The notes under the pieces: generated by a model
The model's input: only the letters and a program-made list of their open reading frames with translations
What the model was told of the DNA's origin: nothing
Databases searched by the model: none
Shown: positions 45,262 through 52,981 of the stretch, in pieces
How the letters are laid out: every line of letters begins with the position of its first letter
Numbering within the stretch: the stretch's first letter is position 1
Position numbers and translations under genes: made by a program
Source of the DNA: Stanieria cyanosphaera PCC 7437
Lineage (GTDB): Bacteria; Cyanobacteriota; Cyanobacteriia; Cyanobacteriales; Xenococcaceae
NCBI RefSeq assembly: GCF_000317575.1
Contig: NC_019748.1
Coordinates: 2,872,501-2,936,500 of the forward strand
Length of the DNA: 64,000 nucleotides
Reading direction: 5' to 3'

Positions 45262-46638
45262 TTATCGCAAGGAGTTTAAAGCTGCTTTTTTGCTCCAATC
45301 TACTTGATAATCATCTTTGTCATCGCTCCAAATTACTCCTTTAAGTACCTGCAAGTATTTCTGGGCAATAATTTCTGGGGTAAAATGTGATTCTAGATAT
45401 GTACGACCAGCTTTACCCATTGCCATAGCTTTTTCAGGATTTAAAGCCAGAAAACGAATAAACTCCGCTAAAGCAAGACTATCATTATTACTAAAAGCAA
45501 CACCACAACCTGCCACTTCTAAAAGTTCCCTTAGATAAGAATGAGATTCACAAATAGCAGCAACAGGTCGTCCGGCAGCTAAAATACCATAGAGTTTACT
45601 AGGAACAACTAATCCTTCAAAACCAGGCGCGATACTAACTAATGACAAATCACAGGCTGTGAGAGAATAGGGAAGATCTGTTTTGTGCTGATAAGGCAAG
45701 AAAATACAGTTTTGTAAACCCAAATTTGCTACAGTTTCTATACAAATTGCTTTTTTGGCACCACCACCAATGAAAACAAACTGAATTGGTTCATGTTGTA
45801 ACAGTTTAATTGTTTCTATGATTGTTTCAGCGTCATGGCAACGACCAAGATTACCTGAGTACAAAACAGTAAACTTGTCTTTCATTCCATACTGAGTGGC
45901 AAACCAATTTTCTTCTTTGGGGATCGGTTTGATCCAATCAGGATCTGCCCAATTATGAATTACAGAAATTTTGTCAGCTAGTTGAGGAGCTTGAGCGACT
46001 AATCGTTGTTTCATAGTGGGACTAAGAACAATAATTCCTTGAGCGCGCTGCCAAACTCGATGGTTAATCGCAGTCCAAATTTTAACCAACAGATGATGAT
46101 TGGGAAAAATAGAAAGTGCAGTGGTGATATCAGGATATAAATCGTAAATCAAGCATACATAGTTACGTTTAAAACATAAATTCGCTAAATATCCGATCGC
46201 TGGTAAAAATGGTGGTGCGGTGGTAAGCATCAGAACATCACCACGATGCCAAGATTTGAGCAAATGTAAGCTTGAACGTAAACAAAACAGAACACCACTG
46301 AGAGCTTTTCCAATAATTCTTCCGGAACTTAGTTTGGTAATACGCGATCGCTTGATGAGTAAACGTGTGAAACGCTCAATTGCTGGAGCTTGTTCTTGAT
46401 CGAAAGCATAACCAGGTTGCCCCGTAAATATTTTGATATCCATTCCCTGTTGTGCTAAATGAGTTGCTAATTCTTGAATTAGCTGACCTGTAGCTGCATA
46501 ATCTGGGGGAAAAAACTGAGTAAATATAGAAACTTTAAAATTTGACTGGTGAGCATTAACTGTTTGGTTTTGAATTCTTTGAGCTTGAAAAAAGAGACTT
46601 TTAATCTTATTCATCCACTGGTTTATTACTTGTGTCAT
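45262..46638 (-). CDS. GT4 glycosyltransferase, WcaI-like
   Basis: A 458-residue GT-B glycosyltransferase. The N-terminal half opens SIFTQFFPPDYAATGQLIQE and includes MLTTAPPFLPAIGYLANLC and LIYDLYPDITTALSIF, a pattern of the WcaI/colanic-acid group. The C-terminal nucleotide-sugar domain has VLYSGNLGRCHDAETIIETI, FIGGGAKK and EGLVVPSKLYGILAAGRPVA, the last with the GT4 glutamate. It probably adds a sugar during exopolysaccharide synthesis at the membrane. It is divergent from the Wzc-like gene across a long AT-rich spacer and marks the edge of the polysaccharide locus. Confidence 0.88.
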   Translation of the reverse strand: MTQVINQWMNKIKSLFFQAQRIQNQTVNAHQSNFKVSIFTQFFPPDYAATGQLIQELATHLAQQGMDIKIFTGQPGYAFDQEQAPAIERFTRLLIKRSRITKLSSGRIIGKALSGVLFCLRSSLHLLKSWHRGDVLMLTTAPPFLPAIGYLANLCFKRNYVCLIYDLYPDITTALSIFPNHHLLVKIWTAINHRVWQRAQGIIVLSPTMKQRLVAQAPQLADKISVIHNWADPDWIKPIPKEENWFATQYGMKDKFTVLYSGNLGRCHDAETIIETIKLLQHEPIQFVFIGGGAKKAICIETVANLGLQNCIFLPYQHKTDLPYSLTACDLSLVSIAPGFEGLVVPSKLYGILAAGRPVAAICESHSYLRELLEVAGCGVAFSNNDSLALAEFIRFLALNPEKAMAMGKAGRTYLESHFTPEIIAQKYLQVLKGVIWSDDKDDYQVDWSKKAALNSLR

Positions 46639-47263
46639 GGAAAAACCTCATTTAGTTATTGTCTTCTTTGGATCAATTGACAGAGTTAGTTTTGAATTTG
46701 TAGCGTTATCTAGTTTTATTTTCTTTTGTATTTTTCCCAATTTTTTTCAATAAAAAACATCAATAATTTTTTAAAATTTTTATTTCAATTATTATTAACT
46801 TTTTATTGTATTGATTAATAAAAACTTTGCCTATAGTTGATTTCAATTAAAAAAAAATACTTAGATAAAATTACTGAAATTATTTATTAAACAAAAGATA
46901 ATTAAATTGATCTACTCTTCTTTTTTTTTAAATTGGGGGAAGTAAACAAAAATAACTTAATTATTAATATTTTTTTGTGAAATTTAGTTAAAATTTAACT
47001 TTTAAATCTTGACAATGCTTTTTTGTTTTAAAAAACACAATTAGCACAATTACAAAAGTAACTAAGCAAAAAAAATAATTGTTAAAAATAAAAACAAAAT
47101 AGCTAAGATTTTGCTGAACTTAGCATTCTAACTTCTGGGGTTACAAGTATAATTACTGAGGTTGTTAAGCCAGAATGAATTTATTATTGGTTTGAAAAGT
47201 CTCTAAGTATATTCTTATTAAAAGATTAAAGCCAAAAAGTTATTTTAATTTTTTTTGTTTGTT
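46639..47263. other. Long AT-rich divergent promoter region, 625 bp
   Basis: Spacer between the WcaI-like gene and the Wzc-like gene. It is extremely AT-rich with many A and T tracts and holds no gene, RNA or GC hairpin that I can see. Promoters for both sides of the polysaccharide locus must be here; intrinsic curvature is likely from the phased A-tracts. Confidence 0.45.
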
Positions 47264-49672
47264 ATGAATAATCAATTAGTCAATTCTAATACTTTGTATT
47301 TACCTACTCCAGAAACTGAATCAACTTTTTCTCTGACAGAGCTAAAACAAACCTTGAGTCGTCAGTGGAAACCAGCATTACTAGTAGCAAGTACTGTATG
47401 TATTGGGATGTTTTTATCTACAGTCTTGCAAACTCCTAAGTATCGGTCTCAAACGCTTCTTCTATTAGAAAATAATAAAACTCAGCAATCGGCATTAGTA
47501 TCACCAGGACAACAATCATTAAACACAGGCTATAGCAATCTCAAAGATTTATCTACAGAAATACTAGTCTTACGAAGCTATCCTTTAATTGCTAAAGCAG
47601 TTGAGAAAGTTCAACAAGAATATAGCGACTTGACTGTTGGTAATGTCATAGGCAACTTGTCTATTATTCAAGCTAATGTTAATGAAATTCCAACAGATGT
47701 ATTAGTGGTTTCTTATATTGATAGCAATCCTGAAAGAGCCAAAGCAGTTTTAGAAGCATTGGGTTCTACTTATGTAGAATATAGTTTGAATCGACAGCGA
47801 TCGCAAGCTGCTAATGCAATTAATTTTATCGATCAACAATTACCCAAAGCGCAAGCTGAATTAGATGATGTAGCCAAGAAAATTCGTAATTTTCGACAAA
47901 GCTATCATATTGTCGATCCTAATGAATATGCCTCGCGGGTAATTCAATTTAGAGATGGGTTAGAGCAACAGGAAAAACAAGCAGAAATTTCTTTAGCAGC
48001 AGCCCAAAGACGCTATGAAGAAATTAATCGTCAGCTAAGAGAATTGGGACAAAATCCAGAGACTATTGTTGCTTATACACTTCTTAGTCAAGACCAAGTT
48101 TATCAAAATTTAACTAGTAGGCTCAAAGAACTAGAAAGCCAATATGGATTGGGTAGTGTCAACTTTCATGACAGTTATCATGTCATGGAAGAATTTAAGC
48201 TAAAGCAAGTAGAACTCCGCAAATTAATGAAAGAGCGAGCGCAACAAATTTTGGGTGATGCGGTTTCTCAGGTCAACCTTGAAGCAATAATTGTGAATCA
48301 GGGAAGCACCAGTCAAATTATGGGAATAAATACCGCTAATACTCAAGTCTCAGCAGCGAATACTAATCAAGCTGTAGAGTCACAAGGTGGTAGTACCCAA
48401 GTATCTGGGACTATTTCTACAATCCAAAATCTTGCATCTATGCGATTGCAAGTAGAAACTGAACAAGCATCTTTACAAACTCAGATTGCTGGAATTCAAC
48501 GAGCTAAAACACAAGTAGAAAATACGTTTAATAGTATTCCTCAACTACAGCAATATTACGCCGAACTGACACGCCAGTTTGAGGTTAAATCTGGAGCGGT
48601 CAACTATTTAATGCAACGAAGGCAAGAACTAGATATTAATAAAGCACAAGAAAATGCTCCTTGGCAAATTCTGGAAGCTCCTCGTTTGCCGAACGTTCCT
48701 ATTTCTCCTAATCTTCAACGAGGTATCTTTTTAGCTTTGATGGCGGGGGGTTTTATGGGAGTAGCAACAGCCTTCTTGCTGCAAAAGTTAGACCAACGAG
48801 TCAAGCAAGTAGAACAAGTCAAACAAATAGCACGACTACCACTGTTAGGCACTATTCCCAAAGTAGAAGAACCAGTCATTCAAATCAATGGGGAAACACA
48901 TTCGAGAGCTCATTACTATAATTATTCCTCCTTTACTGAAGGATTACGAGCTTTGGCAATGAACTTGCGCTATACAATCACTGAAACGGGCAAGATCAAT
49001 TCTCTAGCTTTGACTTCAAGTACTTCAGCAGAAGGCAAAACTACTGTAACTTATAACCTAGGACTTGTCTTGGCAGAGTTAGGACTGCGAGTCTTAATAG
49101 TTGATGCGGATATGCGTAAGCCAAAGATTCATAAATTAGCCAAGTTAGCTAATGATGAGGGTTTAAGTGAAGCGATCGCCAATGAGCGACCTTGGACTGA
49201 TTATGTCCGACTAGGAGTATTGGAAAACCTGCATTTGATTACTGCTGGTTCGACATCTCCTAATCCTATAGCCTTACTGAATTCCGACAAAATGAAACAA
49301 TTGATGCAACAGTGGCAGGAAGCTTATGACTATGTTTTAATAGATACGCCACCAATTGGAGTTATGGCTGATGCTAAAAGTCTGGCAAATCAAGTAGATA
49401 GTGTTTTATTTGTTGTCGGAATGGAAAGAGCTACTCGCAGGGCGATTAACAATTCCCTAGAAGTCCTCCGTAGCAGTCAGTGCAATATTTCAGGCTTTGT
49501 TGCTAATCTGGTTGACCGTGAGTTTGACTATTATTCTTATTCCTACTACGACTCTTATTACAATCAATCCGCTAATGGCAATGGCAATGGCAACGGCAAT
49601 GGCAATGGTAACGGTCATCACCATGAAGGCAGAATGCAGCAGTTGTTGCAACAATTCCGTCGTCGCGAGTAA
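47264..49672 (+). CDS. Wzc-type polysaccharide co-polymerase / tyrosine autokinase
   Basis: An 802-residue membrane kinase controlling chain length and export of surface polysaccharide. Residues 25-120 form the Wzz domain after the first membrane helix (LLVASTVCIGMFLSTVL), followed by long coiled coils (about 170-440), a second helix GIFLALMAGGFMGVATAFLL near 490 and the BY-kinase: Walker A SSTSAEGKTTVTYNLG, A' LIVDADMRKP and B YVLIDTPP. The tail has a Tyr cluster (FDYYSYSYYDSYY), the autophosphorylation sites, then an odd Asn-Gly repeat of seven NG pairs and HHH. Start is ATG 47264; a TTG at 47255 is less likely. Confidence 0.92.
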   Translation: MNNQLVNSNTLYLPTPETESTFSLTELKQTLSRQWKPALLVASTVCIGMFLSTVLQTPKYRSQTLLLLENNKTQQSALVSPGQQSLNTGYSNLKDLSTEILVLRSYPLIAKAVEKVQQEYSDLTVGNVIGNLSIIQANVNEIPTDVLVVSYIDSNPERAKAVLEALGSTYVEYSLNRQRSQAANAINFIDQQLPKAQAELDDVAKKIRNFRQSYHIVDPNEYASRVIQFRDGLEQQEKQAEISLAAAQRRYEEINRQLRELGQNPETIVAYTLLSQDQVYQNLTSRLKELESQYGLGSVNFHDSYHVMEEFKLKQVELRKLMKERAQQILGDAVSQVNLEAIIVNQGSTSQIMGINTANTQVSAANTNQAVESQGGSTQVSGTISTIQNLASMRLQVETEQASLQTQIAGIQRAKTQVENTFNSIPQLQQYYAELTRQFEVKSGAVNYLMQRRQELDINKAQENAPWQILEAPRLPNVPISPNLQRGIFLALMAGGFMGVATAFLLQKLDQRVKQVEQVKQIARLPLLGTIPKVEEPVIQINGETHSRAHYYNYSSFTEGLRALAMNLRYTITETGKINSLALTSSTSAEGKTTVTYNLGLVLAELGLRVLIVDADMRKPKIHKLAKLANDEGLSEAIANERPWTDYVRLGVLENLHLITAGSTSPNPIALLNSDKMKQLMQQWQEAYDYVLIDTPPIGVMADAKSLANQVDSVLFVVGMERATRRAINNSLEVLRSSQCNISGFVANLVDREFDYYSYSYYDSYYNQSANGNGNGNGNGNGNGHHHEGRMQQLLQQFRRRE

Positions 49673-49716
49673 ATAGCTAAAGTTATCAAGCTAATTGGTC
49701 TAAACCACAAACTATT

Positions 49717-49922
49717 ATGGTTAATAGTCCTCCAGAATTAGCTATCGAAGCAGGTCGCACCGAACGCCAATATTGGCGAGATTTATGGCGAGATCGGGAG
49801 TTATTTTACTTTTTGGCTTGGCGAGGAGATATTTTAGTTCGTTACAGTTACAAACAAACCTAATTTTATTTATCGGAGGTATTTGGTATTTTCGGAAAAT
49901 GGAACCACCTTTGCTGATGTAA
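49717..49922 (+). pseudogene. ABC-2 polysaccharide exporter permease, internal deletion scar
   Basis: From ATG 49717 the first 45 codons read VNSPPELAIEAGRTERQYWR, DLWRDRELFYFLAWRGDILV and RYSYKQT, then stop; this is the N-terminus of a TagG/KpsM-like permease (normally ...LAWRDILVRYKQT.IG). About 10 bp later another frame gives LFIGGIWYFRKMEPPLLM, the C-terminal end of the same kind of protein. The middle 200 or so residues are gone. It is not a copy of the intact permease at 50806, whose N-terminus differs, so it is the relic of another exporter. Confidence 0.75.
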
Positions 49923-49977
49923 TTTAACTTTTCAATTTAGTTAGGTTAAGAGAAGTATCATTTTAATTGAGCAAAAT

Positions 49978-50799
49978 ATGAGTGTTAGTTTAGGATTATC
50001 CTCAAAGTCCAAAATAGAACTAGAACAAAGAAGACAAGAAGCTTTGTGTACAGCAGAAAGATGTATGCAACTTCTTAGAAATGATTTTGGGGCAACAGAA
50101 ATCATTTTATGTGGTTCGTTAGCTGGAGAAAGTCCTTGGCATTGGCATTCTGATATAGATATAGCGGTTCGAGGGATGAGTAAAGATGCAGTTTGGGATG
50201 CATATTCGGCAATAGAAGATTTTGTACCTCATTGGTTGAAAGTAGATTTGATTCCTTTGGAGTTTGCACCTAGTTATCTTGTCCACCGTATCCTCAAAAA
50301 AATACCGATGCCTGACAACAAATATCTTGCTTTAAAAACTCGCATCGAAGATGAATTAAAGTCTCTAGAAAACACGATTCAAACAATAACCGATCTACTA
50401 AATCAAAAAGATACTATTCCACAGGTAGCCTTAATTCCTGCACTAGCTAGTTATATTGCTGATTTTTATTCTGGATGTGAACGTATAAGCGAAAGGGTTG
50501 TGGTTTATTTAGATGGTGGTTTACCTACAAGCAAAGATTGGCATTTTGAACTATTAAAACAAATAGCTGAACCTGGAGGTAGTAATCGTCCACCTTTATG
50601 GAGTGGTGCATTACTGTTAGAACTAGATGAATATCGTAAATTTAGACATTTGGAAAGACATATTTACAAAATTGAGTTAAAACCAGAACGAGTAATTGCT
50701 TTAGCCGAAAATGTAAAACCAGTTTTTGACAAAATTAAATCGGCAGTAGCAAGATTTTATCAGTGGTTAGAACAACAAGCCGAACAAGACTTTAATTAG
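49978..50799 (+). CDS. Single-chain nucleotidyltransferase-HEPN protein (MntA-HepT-like)
   Basis: A 273-residue protein. Residues 25-115 are a polymerase-beta-type nucleotidyltransferase: GS at 46-47 and D59, D61 in GSLAGESPWHWHSDIDIAVR, i.e. GS-X11-DXD. Residues 125-273 are helical and carry R223-X4-H228-X-Y230 in FRHLERHIYKI, the RX4HXY site of HepT-type HEPN RNases. In the known two-gene system MntA AMPylates the Tyr of HepT to silence it. Here both parts are in one chain, so it would modify itself or a partner copy. It sits between the exporter scar and the permease gene (6-bp gap), in the polysaccharide operon. Confidence 0.72.
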   Translation: MSVSLGLSSKSKIELEQRRQEALCTAERCMQLLRNDFGATEIILCGSLAGESPWHWHSDIDIAVRGMSKDAVWDAYSAIEDFVPHWLKVDLIPLEFAPSYLVHRILKKIPMPDNKYLALKTRIEDELKSLENTIQTITDLLNQKDTIPQVALIPALASYIADFYSGCERISERVVVYLDGGLPTSKDWHFELLKQIAEPGGSNRPPLWSGALLLELDEYRKFRHLERHIYKIELKPERVIALAENVKPVFDKIKSAVARFYQWLEQQAEQDFN

Positions 50800-50805
50800 A
50801 TAATC

Positions 50806-51687
50806 ATGTCAAAATCTTTACGAGTTAACGGGCAATCGCGCCAATCAAATTGGACAGTTTATTCTCCAGAAAGTCAAATTAAACATCCCATTCGGCTCAT
50901 TAAATTTATGTGGCGCGATTTACTTGGTTCAAGAGAACTAGCTTGGCAACTGTTTATTAGAAATATTAATGCTCAATATCGGCAGTCAGCTTTAGGGTTT
51001 TTCTGGGCTATATTTCCAGCGATTGTTACAGCTTGGGGTTTTACCTTTGCCAAAAATAGTGGCATTGTCAATATTGGAGAAACGGATTTGCCTTATCCTG
51101 CCTATGTCATGTTTAGTACAACTTTATGGCAGACTTTCATCGAGTCCCTTAATGCGCCAATTCAAGCTGTAAATAGTTCTAAAGTTATGTTAGCGAGGAT
51201 TAATTTTCCTCGTGAGGCAATTATTCTAAGTCAGTTAGGACAAGTTGGTTTTAACTTTGGTATCAAGTTAATTTTGATTATCGGCTTGTTTGTTTGGTTC
51301 AAAATGCCTGTTACTTGGAGTGTCTTGATCGCACCAGTCGGATTAATTCATCTAATTATACTTGGTACGGCGATCGGTTTATTTTTAGCTCCTATAGGTA
51401 ATCTCTATCAAGATATTTCTCGTTTTTTAGCAGTTGCTACTAGTATGTGGCTATTTCTGACTCCTGTAGTTTATCCTGTCCCAACAGAAGGAACAATCGC
51501 CAATATAGTTAGATTAAATCCTGTAACTCCTTTACTGGTAACTACTAGAGAACTAGCTACTACTGGAGTAATCTCTAATCCTCAAGGATTTTGGTTGGTA
51601 AGTATAGTTGCAATAGTTGGTCTATTTCTAGCCTGGATTTTTTATCGTCAAGCTATGCCCTATGTGGTAGAGAGGATTAGTTCTTAA
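50806..51687 (+). CDS. ABC-2 polysaccharide exporter permease (Wzm/TagG type)
   Basis: A 293-residue membrane subunit with about six helices. The opening HPIRLIKFMWRDLLGSRELA and IRNINAQYRQSALGFFWAIF is the amphipathic entry typical of Wzm/KpsM permeases; later parts include YVMFSTTLWQTFIESLNAPI, FPREAIILSQLG, GTAIGLFLAPIGNLYQDISR and FLTPVVYPVP. With the ATPase that follows (one-base overlap at 51687) it exports finished polysaccharide chains to the cell surface. It is of a different subfamily from the deleted permease upstream. Confidence 0.9.
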   Translation: MSKSLRVNGQSRQSNWTVYSPESQIKHPIRLIKFMWRDLLGSRELAWQLFIRNINAQYRQSALGFFWAIFPAIVTAWGFTFAKNSGIVNIGETDLPYPAYVMFSTTLWQTFIESLNAPIQAVNSSKVMLARINFPREAIILSQLGQVGFNFGIKLILIIGLFVWFKMPVTWSVLIAPVGLIHLIILGTAIGLFLAPIGNLYQDISRFLAVATSMWLFLTPVVYPVPTEGTIANIVRLNPVTPLLVTTRELATTGVISNPQGFWLVSIVAIVGLFLAWIFYRQAMPYVVERISS

Positions 51688-52970
51688 TGACTATCAGTAT
51701 TTCAGAAAAACAAGAACTTCCACCATCAAAAGACAACGAAGTTGTTCTTTCCATTGAAGGAGTATCTAAAAAATTTTGTCGCAGTCTCAAGCATTCTCTG
51801 TTTTATGGAATTCAAGATATTACGACAGATTTGGTTGGATTACGAAATAATGAGCGAGATTTGCGCAATCAAGAATTTTGGGCTTTAGATAACGTCAGTT
51901 TTGAATTACGACGAGGAGAAGCACTGGGTTTAGTTGGCAAAAACGGTAGTGGTAAATCTACTTTACTAAGGATTATTGCAGGTTTAATTAAACCAGATCG
52001 AGGTCAAGTTCGAGTCAGAGGAACAGTTGCACCCTTGATTGCTTTGGGTGCGGGTTTTAATCCTATTCTTACAGGTAGAGAAAACATCTATGCCAATATG
52101 TCAATCTTGGGATTATCTAAGCAGGAAATCGACGAAAGATTCGACGAAGTAGTAGAATTTGCAGAAATAGGTGACGCGATCGATGCACCTGTGCAAAGCT
52201 ATAGTTCTGGTATGGCTGCACGTTTGGGTTTTGCTTCTGCAATTCATACTGAACCAGATATTTTATTGATTGATGAAGTGTTGGCTGTAGGTGATATTAA
52301 ATTTCAATCTAAATGTCATCGAAAACTAAGCGAGCTTCGTCAGCAAGGTACATCTTTTATTTTAGTTAGTCATAACTCTCAGATAGTATTAGGTGTCTGC
52401 GATATTGCTGTGTATCTTTTTCAAGGTCAACAGTTAAAGTTTGGCGATATATATTCAGTTATTTCTCAATATGAACGGCATATATTTGCTAGTAATTATG
52501 AACAAACATTGGGAGTATTAAAACGTCCAGCTAAACAAGCTACTGAAAGCAATGGATTAGATATTACTTCTTTATATTTTAAAAATTCCCAAGGTCAACA
52601 AATATCATCTCCAGTTAGTGGAGAACCTGTTGATTTGATTATAGGATGTCAAGTTAATAAAAAACTAAATAATATTATTACTAGAATAAATTTTTATGAT
52701 ACTAAATTTGGCACTAGCCCAATCCAATTTTTAAGTAATTACAACGATAAACAACAATTGACTTTAACAGAAGGTCAGCATGAAATTGTTGTTAGAATGC
52801 CTTATTTTTGTTTTAAACCAGGTCTTTATGATCTAAAAATAGTTATCAGAAATGATGCTTTGTTTACATTAGATTATGTTGAATCATTTCGATTTCAAGT
52901 TGACTCTAATGGCAGCATGACTAATTGTGAATTTTATCAGCCACGTTTGTGGCAAATCATAAGTTATTAA
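51687..52970 (+). CDS. ABC exporter ATPase with Wzt-type C-terminal domain
   Basis: A 427-residue ATPase of the O-antigen/teichoic acid exporter class. The ABC domain (about 20-265) has Walker A LGLVGKNGSGKSTLLRIIAG, the signature QSYSSGMAARLGFA and Walker B ILLIDEVLAVGDIKFQSKC. Residues 285-427 form a beta-sandwich like the Wzt carbohydrate-binding domain (SLYFKNSQGQQISSPVSGE, VVRMPYFCFKPGLYDLKIVI) which in E. coli reads the chain-terminal modification of the glycan. This suggests the exported chain has a defined cap, perhaps made by the adjacent methyl- or pyruvyltransferase. Starts one base inside the permease stop. Confidence 0.92.
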   Translation: MTISISEKQELPPSKDNEVVLSIEGVSKKFCRSLKHSLFYGIQDITTDLVGLRNNERDLRNQEFWALDNVSFELRRGEALGLVGKNGSGKSTLLRIIAGLIKPDRGQVRVRGTVAPLIALGAGFNPILTGRENIYANMSILGLSKQEIDERFDEVVEFAEIGDAIDAPVQSYSSGMAARLGFASAIHTEPDILLIDEVLAVGDIKFQSKCHRKLSELRQQGTSFILVSHNSQIVLGVCDIAVYLFQGQQLKFGDIYSVISQYERHIFASNYEQTLGVLKRPAKQATESNGLDITSLYFKNSQGQQISSPVSGEPVDLIIGCQVNKKLNNIITRINFYDTKFGTSPIQFLSNYNDKQQLTLTEGQHEIVVRMPYFCFKPGLYDLKIVIRNDALFTLDYVESFRFQVDSNGSMTNCEFYQPRLWQIISY

Positions 52971-52981
52971 TTGTAAATGAT

